Of a DNA stretch of 64,000 bases, positions 52,290 to 63,689 are shown in pieces. The DNA comes from Ceratotherium simum simum. Taxonomy: Eukaryota; Chordata; Mammalia; Perissodactyla; Rhinocerotidae. Under the pieces are notes generated by a model. It did no database searches and was not told where the DNA came from. It saw only the letters and a program-made list of their open reading frames with translations. Within the stretch, counting starts at the first letter, position 1, and every line of letters starts with the position of its first letter. Position numbers and translations under genes: made by a program. The stretch is from contig NW_004454160.1 of NCBI RefSeq assembly GCF_000283155.1, positions 8,632,081-8,696,080 on the forward strand, read 5' to 3'.

Positions 52290-53140
52290 TTCATTTTCTA
52301 TTTTCTGCCCGGCGTTTATTGCAACTCCTGGGACTGAGGTTCAGTGTCCTTTAATAATTCTGAAAACTCTTAGCTATCAACTCCTTCACCATTGCCTCCT
52401 CCTCATTTCTTTTTTCCAGTCAATTAGGTAAACGTTACAATCTCTTACTCTATCTTTCATGTCTCAATCTTTTTTCACACTGTTTATCTTTTTGTTTTCT
52501 CTGGACTACGTTCTGAATCTGTCTTTCAATTCACCAATTCCTCCTTCAGCTATTTTGAATCTACTGTTAAACTGTCCATGGAGTTTTTAACTTAAATTAT
52601 ACTTTTATTGAAGTTCTAGTTGGTCTTTCTTCAAACATGCTTGGTCATTTGTTATAGTCTCTTTTTCCTTCTTCATTATTTTCAAGCTTCTTTTTTATAT
52701 CTTGAAACATATTAAACACACTTATTTTATACTCTATGATAATGCTAACATCTGAAATATTTAGGATTCTGATTCTGCTGGATTTATTATTATTATTTAT
52801 TATTATCACTGTTTATTTATTATTCTGTTATTTCTGCTGGATTTCACTCATAGCACTTTGTTTCTTCGTGTGTTGTGTAATTTTTGATGATCACTTCAAT
52901 GTTCCTTGAAACTTCATCTGAGGAAATTCTGAGACTTCAGGTGAAATTTCATTCTTCTGGAAAAAATTTGTGTTGGTATCTGTCAGGCACTTTGGAGCCA
53001 TACCAACCCAATGCCATTTGAAATTAAATTTTCTGCCTGCGTATTTAGACCACAAACTCAAATGAATGGTTAGGAATCTCAGGGGAGAGTGTTTTCCCCC
53101 TTCTCCCAATATCGAGGTAAGACTTACAAGTTTTCTTGCT
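52290..53140 (-). repeat. Probable old L1 LINE segment (5' side)
   Basis: TTTCAATTCACCAATTCCTC, CTTCAGCTATTTTGAATCTA, GCTAACATCTGAAATATTTA and GAAACTTCATCTGAGGAAAT resemble the 5' part of old L1M copies on the complement. A (TTA)n run lies at about 52787-52825. Confidence 0.55.
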
Positions 53141-53154
53141 GTTCCCTTCTACAT

Positions 53155-53640
53155 AATGGGTTTATTATATTTTTAAAATATTGTTAAAAAGTTTAGAATA
53201 GTTTTATATTTGCATAAAAGTTTCATAAATAAAATAGAGAGTTCTCATATACCCTGTACCCAGTTTCCCCTACTGATAACATCTTATATTTTTATGGTAG
53301 GTAGCTTTGTCAAAATTAATGAACCAATATTGATAGATTATTATTAACTGAAGTCCATATTTCATTCATATTTCCTTAGGTTTTGCCTAATGTCCTTTTT
53401 CTGTTCCAGGATCCCGTCCAGGATACCACATTACATTTAGTCATCATGTATCCCTAGGCTCCTCTTGGCTGTGACAATTTCTCAGACTTTCTTTATTTTT
53501 GACGACCTTAACAGTTCTGAAGAGTCCTGGTTAAGTATTTTGTAGAATGTCCCTCTATTGGGATTTGTCTGGTCTTTTTCTCACAGTTAGACTGGAGTTA
53601 TGGATTTGGAGGAGGAGGACCACAGAACAGTCTTATTTTT
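53155..53640 (-). repeat. L1M LINE 3' UTR fragment
   Basis: GAACCAATATTGATAGATTA, CTAATGTCCTTTTTCTGTTC, CAGGATCCCGTCCAGGATAC, CACATTACATTTAGTCATCA and TATTTTGTAGAATGTCCCTC are a classic L1M 3' UTR complement. Confidence 0.9.
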
Positions 53641-54025
53641 CATTCATTCTTTCACTGAGGATACAGCCCTTTGATGTCTCAGCTTTACTCAGCCTTTCTC
53701 ATTAGATTGTCCATTGTGGGTGAGCCCTAGGCTTTATCTCCTGATTTCTAAGCCCTCAGCAGCCACCAAGACAGAAGCTTAAAGGTTTAGGCTCTTGCTT
53801 ACCTCTCAAGATGTTGACTTTTACTTTGATTTTGCAGAATCTTTGCTTTCTTAGTAATTCAGCAATTCACATAGGAAATTGTTCTTATATAATTTATCTA
53901 GCTTTTTATGTTGTTTTCACTGGGAGGGTTATTCAGGAAATCATACTGCTGGAAGTGAAAGTTGAGAGGAGAGTCTCTGACCCTACTTAAAGCTTCAGCC
54001 TCACCTGTCACCACGTCTCACTTTC
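53641..54025. other. Unclassified non-coding sequence
   Basis: It may be worn L1; nothing specific recognised. Confidence 0.35.
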
Positions 54026-54029
54026 CATT

Positions 54030-54790
54030 TATTTGATAAACATCTATGGAGCTCCTATTATGGGCCAAACATTTTGTTAGGCACCAGAGAACAATCTAGA
54101 TACAGCCTCAGTCTTTATGCAGCTTGTAGTCTAGTGGGGAAACAGCACGTGCTGGAATGGCACAGTGGAGAAGCCAAGAGGACAGTGTGGTGGAGCACAG
54201 AGAGCAAGGCAGATGATGCTGAGAGAGAACGGCAGTGCAGTAGGAAGGCACCAGGCCAGGAAGGCCTGGTTGGCAGCGCTAAAAATGTTAGATTTGATCC
54301 TAAGAGCACTAGGAAGCCGCTCAAGGTATTTTGATTCTGAAGTGTGATAATGATTCAAGGGACTTTTTAAAAAGATCTCTCCAGATTCTAGAGATGTATT
54401 GGACTTTGGGTTGAAAGGCTAGTGAGGAGGCTGCTATGGCAGTCCAGATGATACAGTAGAAATGGGAAGAAGTAGAACTGGAGAAATATCGAGGAAGCAG
54501 AATGTACACGACTTGATGATGGTTTGAATGCAGGGAATAAGTAACAGAGAGTGTCAAGGATGATGGCCAGGTCTCCGAATGGAGCAACCGAAAGGATGGT
54601 GGTGCCATTACTTGAGAAGGGAACACCGGGGACAGTGGCACAGGTTTTTTTTCGGAAACCAGTGTGTTCAGCTTATAACGTATTTACTCTAAGGTGCCTT
54701 TGAGGCCTCCAGAAGGAGGTGACATATAGGCAGAGACAGAGGTCCAGAACTCAGAGATGAGGTCTGAGCTAGAGATAGAAATGTGCGAAT
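54030..54790 (-). repeat. L2 LINE, long copy
   Basis: From the 3' terminus inward: GATAAACATCTATGGAGCTC, GCAGCTTGTAGTCTAGTGGG, GATTTGATCCTAAGAGCACT, AAAAAGATCTCTCCAGATTC, TATGGCAGTCCAGATGATAC, TGTCAAGGATGATGGCCAGG and AGAGGTCCAGAACTCAGAGA follow the L2 complement over about 760 bp, the longest L2 in the window. Confidence 0.9.
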
Positions 54791-55905
54791 CCTGCTGGAG
54801 GTCCTGAGACCAAGGGAGAAGGAGGAAGAGAGACTGGTGTGTCAGAGTGAAAGCAGGGGAGGGAGAGGTCATCACTTGCCCGGGGAGCGGACACTGGGGT
54901 GCAGGGGTTTGTGGGACTCTTCTCATGGTCTCTCCAAATGCTGAGAGAGGGTGCATTTTGGTCTCAAATGTGTATAACATGCTGTGGCTTACAAAGCCCT
55001 TTCTGGGATGTGATCTTACTAGAAAAGGATCTTTTTCCTCCTGTTTGGTACCACTCTCGGCCTGGCTGTCTCTGCTGTAGTCTTGGTATTGCTTCTGTTT
55101 GTCCAATGCATAAAGCTTACTGCTTACTCTGTCTTAGGAAACTAGGGCCACAGGAAATTAAGATAGTTCCTCAGGCAAAGTCATGTAACTGGATCTAATT
55201 CCAAACCTTGTGGCCTTTCTATTATACCTGGGAGCACCCTTGAGCCCTCTGCCCTTTAGCAAGGTGAGCTGACCAACTGCTGAATCTAGACAGTTGATTT
55301 CTTCAGGGAGAGTTTGAGAACTGGTGTGTATGTGAGGTATGGGGGGATAGAGTGTGGCCCCTGGCATTACGAAAGTCTGCGTAAGGTGGGAGGAGTAGTA
55401 GGAGACCCTGAGTTGGACTTAGAGAGGAAGAGTATGTATCTTCACGTGTGCGGGGATGTGGGGTTTCTGGCGAAGGGAGGGGTTGTGATGACACAGGACA
55501 GATGCTCAGTGGTCTCAAAGACAGGTTTTGTCTCACTGACCCTTTGTTGTGACAGACTGCACCAGGTCAGCAGGCACATCCACGAGACAGGTCCTTGACT
55601 TGGTGGAGTGGGCTCTTGACAGTGGGGGTCCCAGACCAAATGCACCTCTAGAAATGTTTCCCACTTTGAATTCCAATCTGTTGGGACCACATGATTCACT
55701 CAAGCACTTACTTGTATAAAAACTGACAAAAAACCGTCAGAACAGTTGTGGAAGGTGGGCCTGTATTCCCTGGGTAGTCTCCCTGCGGCTCACAAGCAGA
55801 GGCAGGGAAAGAAGTGAGCTCTGCAGACATGGGGAAAATCCCCAACCCCATCCTCTCCTCCCAACCTCATGTGATCCACCATTCTGACTCCCCTCAAAGT
55901 TTAGA
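54791..55905. other. Unique non-coding stretch
   Basis: No recognised repeat. Minus-strand frames reach 140 codons (54684-55106), the first part of which is still L2; no recognisable product. Confidence 0.4.
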
Positions 55906-55909
55906 CTAG

Positions 55910-56030
55910 TCCATTCACTCAACAGACATTTATTGAGCACATATTATATGCCAAGCACTGTGGGATACAGAGATGGTCCAAACATGAGTCTTTCCCTCCA
56001 GGAGACTAGAAGAGGAGATAAGACAAGAAC
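55910..56030 (-). repeat. L2 LINE 3' end
   Basis: CATTCACTCAACAGACATTT, ATTGAGCACATATTATATGC and CAAGCACTGTGGGATACAGA are the L2 terminus on the complement. Confidence 0.9.
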
Positions 56031-56180
56031 CCAAGTGGAGGTGACAGAATAGAACGGGAGAGGCACAATAAAAGAGACACAGAGGAGCTCCAAAGAAGTT
56101 GAAGAAACTACAGATCCTCTCTCCCTCCCTTCGTTCTTTTGTTCAATGAATATTTATTGGGCATTTTTGGGCACAAGTGT
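56031..56180. other. Short stretch with a second L2-like terminus
   Basis: TTTTGTTCAATGAATATTTATTGGGCA (56137-56163) again looks like the start of an L2 terminus on the complement, but it breaks off at once. Confidence 0.35.
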
Positions 56181-56184
56181 GTGG

Positions 56185-56450
56185 TGATCAACAATGTGGG
56201 CTCAGGGAGACTGCCCATGATTTATTCCTAGCTCCTTCTTCCACCACTTCTAGCTGAGTGACAACAGGCATGTTACTTAATGTCCCTGTGTCTCAGTCTT
56301 CTCATGTGGAAATTGAAGGTAATAACAGTATTGATCCCATGGGATTAATGTGAGGATTAAATAAATTAATACATGGAAAGTGCTCAGAATGTTTCCTGAC
56401 ACGTAACCATGCTCAGAGCCAGATGTTAGCTATGACGATGACAGGTGTGA
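56185..56450 (+). repeat. MIR SINE, near full length
   Basis: CTAGCTGAGTGACAACAGGC, ATGTTACTTAATGTCCCTGT, GTCTCAGTCTTCTCATGTGG, GATTAATGTGAGGATTAAAT and GAAAGTGCTCAGAATGTTTC follow MIR order. Confidence 0.9.
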
Positions 56451-57140
56451 CAACAATGATGCTGGTGGTGTGACAGGGACTAGGGATGCAGCCAGGAACA
56501 TCATGGATAGGTAGGTAAGGTCCTCACACTCCTGTTGCTTCCAGATTTGGGCAAGGGAAAGAGAGAGAAGTAGGAACTGGGGAAAGTTTTATGGAGAACC
56601 TGGCTTTGAACTCAGCAAGCTCTGGAGCTGAATAATGGAGTCCCAGCGTGTTTCAAGCCAGAGCAAATGTTTGAAGGTGGAAAGGAGGGAGTAAGCGTGC
56701 CGAGAGTGGTGCCTGGGACTCTGTCAGAGAGTCCTGCAGAAACTGCCCAAGGTGTTAGGAACTTCCTCTGCAGCCAAGCCTGTACCCGTCTAGCCCCTTT
56801 TCATGCAGCAGGGACAGACGACTAATGACACAATAAGAGAGCCAATTCTTCATCTGGGACAACTGGTTTAGGACTCACTCACCCTCTTCCAAGCCAATAG
56901 CTTGGAGGTAACACACTGTGAAAGCTGCTGACCCCCACATGCCCCCCTGCCAACTGCAACATGGAAGGAGACTCAGAGCCTGTGCAGCATCCCCTACCCC
57001 CAAAGACTGCTTTCCTGCGGGTTGCCTGAGACAGGAAGTCCCTCTTCTCCATGTGAGCTCTCCAGCTTCACCGGGGCTGCCCCGTCCAGCGGGAGAAGGC
57101 CTGGACTTTTCAATCTCTAAAGGCTTTCCTCTCTAATGCA
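56451..57140. other. Unique non-coding sequence
   Basis: No recognised gene or repeat. The 72-codon plus-strand frame at 56918-57136 has no recognisable product. Confidence 0.4.
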
Positions 57141-57144
57141 GCCC

Positions 57145-57360
57145 AGGTTTGAGACGGCAGCAGACTTTGGACCCAGACTGGGCTGTGTTTGTACCCTGGC
57201 TTTGCTGTGTGTGCTCTTGAGCAAACCTCTTTGAGCTTCAATTGCCTCATTAGAAAACAGAGATAATAATAGCACTGCACAGGCTAGCTCTGAATGTCAA
57301 ATGAAGAAACACATATGGAGAACGTGGTGCCAAATAGATGCTCAATCCATGCCAGCTTCC
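57145..57360 (+). repeat. MIR SINE fragment
   Basis: GTACCCTGGCTTTGCTGTGT, GAGCAAACCTCTTTGAGCTT, CAATTGCCTCATTAGAAAAC, AGATAATAATAGCACTGCAC and AGATGCTCAATCCATGCC follow MIR order. Confidence 0.85.
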
Positions 57361-57498
57361 TTTCTCTTTCTCGAGGCTGTAAGCCCCCTGGGCTTCATCC
57401 ATGCACCTGCCATCTAAATGTGCCTTCACGCTCAGACCTGAACGCCGCGGGGGACAAGGGTCTGTGGGCTCTCAGATAAGAAAGGAAACAGCCAGCCA

Positions 57499-58221
57499 TT
57501 ATATTATCTCTCCTTCTTCCTGCAGGAGGCTTGCCAGGGTGGGGGCCCATGAAGCAGGAGTGGATACGTGAGGAGGATCAGGAAGATCTGCTTGAGGTAA
57601 AATGGCCAAGGGGGGAACATTGTGCCCCCTCCTGTCCCCTCTGGTTCCCATACCCAGGATTTTTGTTCTCCTCCTCCTTGGGATCAGGAAGTGATCTAGA
57701 TGGTTATTTAACCTTGAGGACTGATTGAAAAGGTTTAATCTGCTAACCCTCCCAAGGGCACTTTCATTCAATAGAGCAAACCGTCCTAGGGTAAAGTAAA
57801 CGCTGGTGTGGGTTCTGAAGGTGCTCATGTGGGAGGGCCTTTGGGAGTGGGAGGGGACGGAATGGCCCTCTGGGTCTCCTGAGAGCACACTAGCTGAGCA
57901 CTTCCTACACCTTGAAGGCGGCTGCGAGGGTCGTGCTCTCTGAGGCACAGCCTTCTCTCCTGCAGGTACACCTCCCGCCTGGCGGAGCCTTGAGAATGCG
58001 CCTTGCAGACCTCCCACACTGGAGCCAGAGCAGAGCTGACAGGACCCCTGCTGCCGCACTCTCAAATCTACAGACACATTCGCATTGAGGCAGGTTCCTC
58101 GTAGGCTGCTCCTGCTCAGTGACCAAGCCCAGCGGAGACGCTGAAGCAGACCCGTGCCTGGGAGACAGGTGACTCCTTCACCTGCTAGCTTTGGCTCAAG
58201 GACTCCCAATGGCTTTGCCAA
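57499..58221 (-). other. 240-codon open frame, probably not a gene
   Basis: This is the longest ATG-initiated open stretch in the window. The translation is rich in Ser, Arg, Pro and Leu, lacks recognisable domains, signal peptide or membrane segments, and I do not recognise it. The interval 57590-57820 has the texture of a conserved non-coding element (AAGTGATCTAGATGGTTATT, GATTGAAAAGGTTTAATCTG), which could account for stop-poor sequence. In 64 kb a single frame of this length in GC-richer DNA is plausible by chance. Confidence 0.12.
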
Positions 58222-59475
58222 ACTGTCCTTAGACTTCTTGTCAGTCCACCTGATCTCTCCCTCTCTCCTTCACTTGGGGTCATATTTGCATCACAGTCTG
58301 ACAGCTCTCACCGCCTCTGCAACTCCCCACTATCACCATGGTTCTTTTTCATACAGGCATTTTCCCTCACAAAATCCTTGCCCCATTAATCTCGGGGGAC
58401 CCAGACTAACACCCTCCGCAAGCCCCTTTGCCAGCAGTGCCCTGTTCATTCTATACGTCTAAACCCACCCATCTTTATCCAGGCCTGGACCTCACTCTCC
58501 AGTGGCCAGGCCTAGTGAAGGGCTCTGACTAGGTGTAACTAGGAGGTAAAGCCTTCTGGAGTGTTGGCGGGGGTTCTCAGCCAGAAAACAGATACAGGAG
58601 AAGAAGGTTTATCCAGCATGTCCAGACCCCAACTGCCTTTGATAAATGACATTTCAGCAGTTTGGAAATGTTAACTCCCATAGCACACAATGCTCTAAAA
58701 ACCCAAAGAAAAACAAAACTAAACGTATTTTGGCCTGTGTTGCCTCATTTAAGATATGATATAAAGTATGATGGGAAATAAAATAATTTGATGTGTCTGT
58801 GCTTTGTTGAACCTATTATATAACATAAACTTATCATGTAAGTAGTTCAAACATCACCTGAGAACAATTCCGTGCTCCCATTTATGATCCCCCAAGAGGC
58901 CTCCTGCTATTCCTTCCGAGGGAGCAGAGGCTAGTCTAGAAGTAGTCGGAAGGTTGACAAGAGTGAGGGGCAAGCTCTTCTAAGAAGAAAGACAGAGATG
59001 ATCTAGAAGTGGGCAGGGCATTGGGGGTTAGACTGAGCCCAGAGCAGCCCCTGCACACAGAGTTGGCAGCCCTAGCTGCCATTTCTGTGGCTCCTGTGTT
59101 GTGTGGAGCAGGCTGCAGATGTGTAGATGTATCCAGAGGGCAGATATTAAAGACCTGGCTCAAAGACTCTCTCCTCCTCAAAGTCCCTCCACCTTCCAGC
59201 TAAAAGTATTCCAAGCTGCCTGCAGCTCACTACCTGGGCCTCACACACCATAGGCCACTCTCTTCCATGTGCTGTGGCTCTCTATTTTCTGGCTTTTCTT
59301 CGATGCTCAATTCAGCTTCTCAAGAGCCAGGCCCGTCTCAAGGCTCATAGCAGAGAGGAAGTCAGCTGGGTGAGCTAAAACTCACCTCACAGTGCAAAGT
59401 CTCCCTGCAAGGTTTCTCTGGATTTGCACCTGCTGCCATTGACCCTTGTTCTGCATTTTGGAAACCTAGAGAAAA
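58222..59475. other. Unique non-coding sequence
   Basis: No recognised gene or repeat. The part at 58680-58850 is AT-rich. Short opposed frames at 58936-59203 are uninformative. Confidence 0.4.
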
Positions 59476-59479
59476 CTTG

Positions 59480-59720
59480 ACTATCGTGAGTGAGAATGTT
59501 ATTTGGTCTTATGAACTGTATTTTTTTTTCTTCCAGCTTTGTGCTGTAATTAATTGTCTGGTGAATTCTTGGAGGGGGATGACATTCAGACCCATTTAGA
59601 CTAATGAATTGTTGTTGTTTGCAAATGATAGGGTTGCGTCTGGTTTAATGAGTGGATCCTATCCTAATAGACTCTTATGACGGACATTTGATTCTTCAGC
59701 AGGGAGAGTAGTGCTGACAG
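59480..59720. promoter_or_regulatory. Candidate conserved non-coding element
   Basis: Repeat-free block with TGCTGTAATTAATTGTCTGG (about 59542-59561), ACTAATGAATTGTTGTTGTT and GTTTAATGAGTGG. Several homeodomain cores and a SOX-like TTGTTGTT lie close together. Enhancer function inferred. Confidence 0.35.
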
Positions 59721-60190
59721 CCTTCTCTTTCTGTGTTTGCTTTTGCTCCCGGAGGCTTTTTGGCCCTGTACCAAAGCTCAGGAAGCTCAGTGATGAAGTC
59801 AGGCACTGGGTAATTGTTGGAAAAATCTGCCCTCCAGTTAGCACCCCTGCATTTGGGGCTGGAGGGAATCCCAGGAAAATGTACTCCCTCTCTCTCTCTC
59901 CTGCTACAACCTGGAGACGCGGATGGGTGGGTGACGTGCTGTCTATGCTTCTGGATGTTGAGATTCCATCAAGAACTTAAGTACAAGAACCTATTACTTT
60001 ATGAAATAAGACTGCTCTAAAAAGTTACATGTAAATCTGATTGTGTTCAGGGGGAGAGATGGGCAGATTCAGTCAAATTGGATTTTAAATGTATTAGAGG
60101 CTCTGAGTGTTTGAGAAAACCCCAGGGCAATGCTTAAAAGAGAAAGGAATCTTAGGGAGAGAAAACAACTGACTCTAAAAATTCTGCTGT
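59721..60190. other. Unique non-coding sequence
   Basis: Contains a short CT-rich run at 59886-59902; nothing else recognised. Confidence 0.4.
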
Positions 60191-60194
60191 GTTC

Positions 60195-60310
60195 ATTTGT
60201 TCATTCATTTAATCACAGAATAAACTTTTGTTGGGCGCCAACTATGTTTTCAGCATTATTCCAGTTACTAGTGATACAAAGGCAAATAAGCCACCTGCTG
60301 TATTCTTTAA
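60195..60310 (-). repeat. L2 LINE 3' end
   Basis: TTCATTTGTTCATTCATTTA, AATAAACTTTTGTTGGGCGC, CAACTATGTTTTCAGCATTA and GATACAAAGGCAAATAAGCC match the L2 terminus on the complement. Confidence 0.75.
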
Positions 60311-60835
60311 GGCAGGGAATGTGCTCAGGACACCGTGGAGCCTGCATCCCAGACGCCTACATTCATACCAGGCGTAGGCATCCTTCAGAACAGACCACGG
60401 CCCTGCCCTCAAGCTTGAGCAGCTGGTTCCCCTGCCTGGTGTGAGCACACTGACAATGAACTATCAATACCTGCTCCTGAGGTCTGACAGAGCTGTGTCC
60501 CTCTCCTTCTGTTGACATCGCCTTGCCTTTATGATAGCGATAACATAAAAACACACAGAGAAGGAGTCTTAGGGAGGCTTTGATGGAGGAGAGGAGACCA
60601 CTGTGGCATTACTGAGTGGAAAGTTATTCCAAGCACAGGGTGGGAGGAGCTTGCTTCTTTTCAAAGGCACAGTCTTTTCTTTCATTCCCAGAAGAGACCT
60701 CTCCATCTTCCTCACCTGCCCCCTCTCCCCAACACCTCTCCACTTCTTCCTGCTGCCTCCAACCCGTGGCTCCAGGAAAATCAAGTGTCTCTAGGTCAAT
60801 TGTCCATGGCTGTGGAGAAGGCACGTGAAAGTGAT
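60311..60835. other. Unique non-coding sequence
   Basis: No recognised gene or repeat. Opposed frames of 60-71 codons at 60569-60828 are mutual shadows. Confidence 0.4.
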
Positions 60836-60839
60836 ACTT

Positions 60840-61215
60840 GCTCAGACTTGCAGCTGGCGCAGGGGCAGGAGACTGCTTTACATATGTCGGCCTCTCTCAC
60901 GGTGCACGGGAGACGGCTGTGTTAAGCTGTAACAGCAGCGCTCCATGCCACCAGGCAGCAAATGAATTTCGGTTCCACTTTGATTTCTAACGAACGGCCA
61001 AGCCTATGCCACATCCATCAGCAGGAGACGATTCTGCCGCATTAACAGCCTTACTTAATGGCTGCCTCCCTGCTTATCACACCTTGGCCTGATTAAATTG
61101 TTACATAAAGAGAAATGTTTTCGTAATAAATATCTGTTGGGAATTTCAATCAAGTTCCAGGGCCGCCATTGCTGAGTCATTGTTCTTTTCTTTTCCATTA
61201 ATGAAGCTTTCATCG
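60840..61215. promoter_or_regulatory. Strong candidate conserved non-coding element (enhancer-like)
   Basis: About 375 bp free of repeats, of even composition, with preserved CpGs (GCACGGGAGACGG, CTAACGAACGGCC). It carries the E-boxes CAGCTG (60851-60856) and CATATG (60881-60886), CCGCATTAACAGCC, CTTACTTAATGGCTG, CTGATTAAATTG, a posterior-HOX-like TTTTCGTAATAAA (61118-61130), an AP-1/MARE-like TGCTGAGTCATTG near 61170, and TTCCATTAATGAAGC. It is the most enhancer-like segment of the right half. Conservation could not be tested here. Confidence 0.45.
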
Positions 61216-61580
61216 GCCCTGGCAGGGGTGGACTTTGGGGAGAACAACAGATCGGTTTCAGGAGCACAGAGAGGAGGGGAGAACAGAAATGGAAATACCA
61301 GTGACTGGGGGGGAGAGCTTTCTGGGCTTAGCTGGGAGTCTGGGAGCAAGTCCGAGGTCCAAGATCTCTCCAGGCCTCGTTCTGGGTCTGTGAGTGAGGG
61401 TCCTTCTCTGTGCTGGGACGGGAAACAAAAGATATGAGCTATGTTGGGAACCCTGCTCAGCTCACTGTGTCCTCTCCAGGCTCGTACCTTTACTGGCCCA
61501 GCCAGATGTGGGGTGTCCAGAGGAAGCGAGAGGCCCAGGGTGAGGGAGCATGGTGCTATGTGCCTACAGAATTTCAAGAC
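61216..61580. other. Unique non-coding sequence
   Basis: GC-richer; opposed frames of 85-171 codons overlap here and into the MIR beyond. No recognised product. Confidence 0.4.
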
Positions 61581-61582
61581 CC

Positions 61583-61800
61583 CCGTAAATGTATTGAGTG
61601 TTTCCTGTGCCTCAGGTCCTCTTCCAGGTCCTTTATGTATTGCAGCCCGTGTAATCCTCATAAGGACCCATTATTATCTCCATTTTACAGATGTGCAAAG
61701 GGAGGCAATGAAGGGGTGGAAAGAATTGACCAGTTTACACAGCTAAGTAGGAGCAGAGCCCACATTTGCTCCCAGCAGCCCACTCCAGAGCCATGCCCTG
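61583..61800 (-). repeat. MIR SINE, near full length
   Basis: AATGTATTGAGTGTTTCCTG, TGTAATCCTCATAAGGACCC, ATTATTATCTCCATTTTACA, GATGTGCAAAGGGAGGCAAT and CACAGCTAAGTAGGAGCAGA are the MIR complement in order. Confidence 0.92.
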
Positions 61801-62455
61801 GACCTCCACATGATACTGTTGAGCTTCGTGAGGTGGTGAATGCCTCTGAACATCTGCCTCCTCAACTGTGCTGAGTATGTTACAAGGTATTGGAAGCTGA
61901 AGATAATTAGTTGTAGTTCTTGCCTCAAAGGAATTGGTGATATGATTGGGGCAGGAGAAACATACTTGCAAAATGGCTCAAAACAATTAAAAAGGATAAC
62001 CTTAATAACCAAGCAAACAAACCAAGAAAAGAATCTGTACACACACATAAGCACCTCTGATCTCAGGAAGCAGAAAGGCATGCTCCTCTCCAGCCCTGGG
62101 CCTTACTCAGCAGGTGTAAAAAGCCTGTGGTTAGAACTGCGCCAGGGGAAGGGGGTTTGCACCTACTTCGTAATCAGAATGGATGTGCAGCTAATCCAGG
62201 GTGGCTTCCTGGGTATGGTGAGTGTCCTGTCAAGCCCTGAAGACACTGATGGATGTGGATGGGAGTAGGAAAGGGAAGGGCAAGCCCACTGTCAACTCCC
62301 TCCAGCCTCTCCCAGGAGCCAATGGGAAACAGCTGTAGACAAGGCCCCCTGAGGGGTGATCGTCCACGCCTGGTGAAGGATCTGTTGACAGTGTTGGTGA
62401 CAAGGCTGGAGAAGGAGGGGAAGGGACCCACCTAACAGCTCATTGACTGCGATGG
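61801..62455. other. Unique non-coding sequence
   Basis: The 142-codon plus-strand frame (61840-62268) overlaps a minus-strand frame and shows no recognisable domain. Some text at 62200-62430 resembles L2 complement but is not diagnostic. Confidence 0.35.
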
Positions 62456-62459
62456 GATG

Positions 62460-62760
62460 TCAGGTTGATGCATGTTATGTTCTGGCCGCATAGAACAGAA
62501 GCGGAGCATTTTGACTCAGTATGAAATGTTCCATGTCTTCAGAAGGGGAGAGAGAAATGAATACACTTTCCAAGAAACTAATTAAACTCACAGACAGTCC
62601 TAATCCAGACAGAAAGCGATATTGGACACACAGTTCAGAGACAGCCCATCAGGACACAAAGTAGACCAGTTTAATCATCTTTCTCTGGCAGATAATGAAG
62701 CTGTTTCATTTTATTTTGGATATTTATTTCATTCATTTTATATCATGTCAGGCTCCCCAG
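62460..62760. promoter_or_regulatory. Candidate conserved non-coding element
   Basis: Repeat-free block containing CATTTTGACTCAGTATGAAA (AP-1-like TGACTCA), AAACTAATTAAACTCACAGA, CAGTTTAATCATC, GCAGATAATGAAGC and a T-rich TTTATTTTGGATATTTATTT. Enhancer-like texture; unproven. Confidence 0.35.
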
Positions 62761-63395
62761 GCCCAGTGAGTAAGGGGCTGGCATCTTGCCGGAGAGAGAG
62801 AATTGGTCTCTGGAAGCAACAAGGCTTCCTCCCACCACCCCCGGTCTTTGTCATCATGGTACAAAAGGTCTGTGGTAAGAAATGTGTTGTGGGAAAGGGG
62901 GATGGGAGCGGGTTTACACAAACTTCAAAAGGCTACAGTCATGAATTCCAGCACCAACCTATCTTTCCACCCCCATTTTCCTGCACTCTCATTGATGAAT
63001 CTCAACTTCCACCCACAGTGAATTCCTTTCTCACCTCCACACCTTCAAAAGACAAAAAGAACCTCAGGCTGCAGAGCAGCCCATGACCTTGGGTTCCAAT
63101 CAGTAAGAAAGGACATGACTTGCTTTGTCATTGAATCACAACCTCACTGGACACAGTGTCCCCCCCGATGGCCTGACACAACCGTTGAAGCCATTGTGAA
63201 CTATGGGAAGGCAAGTGGCCCTGTCTGTCCTCCAGGAGGTGCCCTTGAAGCCCAGAGCTTGGAGACTGGCCCCATCATTCTCTCACTTTCGTGGCCCTCG
63301 TGCTGGACGGCCCCAGCATCCACTCTCTGCTGTCTCCTACATATCTCACCACGGAGCTCTGCTGGGTGCCCCCTGCCCTCCAAGCCTGCTGCCAC
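62761..63395. other. Unique non-coding sequence
   Basis: The 154-codon plus-strand frame 62622-63086 runs from the previous block into this one; no known domain. Nothing else recognised. Confidence 0.4.
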
Positions 63396-63399
63396 TTCA

Positions 63400-63550
63400 T
63401 AGCACCTCACAACCCCATAGTTCTAAGCTTCAGTTTCCTTATCCAAGAAAGGAGGACAGTAAACCTGTCTCACATGTTGCTAGGAGGATTCTGTGAGATA
63501 AAGTGCCCAACCTGCTTTGTAGGGGACCCTTGGCTAGTGCTCAGGATCAG
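63400..63550 (+). repeat. MIR SINE fragment
   Basis: CTAAGCTTCAGTTTCCTTAT, AAACCTGTCTCACATGTTGC and TAGGAGGATTCTGTGAGATA follow MIR order, in worn form. Confidence 0.65.
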
Positions 63551-63689
63551 CTGGGCAGTTAGGTAATGACCATGATCATGCCCAACCACATCTGCCTCCC
63601 AACTAGCCCTCCTTCCTGCAGACTCCCCAATGTCGGTGCCTGGCTGACCTTCCGAAACCCCCACTTTTGTCGTTTATGCTGAAGTAGCC

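Noticed and set aside
61146..61874. Opposed frames of 171 (minus) and 154 (plus) codons as a candidate gene
   Set aside because: They overlap each other on opposite strands and run through a near-full-length MIR (61583-61800). There is no recognisable domain.
62622..63086. 154-codon plus-strand frame
   Set aside because: No recognised domain; the first part lies in conserved-looking non-coding sequence, and a second plus-strand frame of similar quality overlaps it out of phase.
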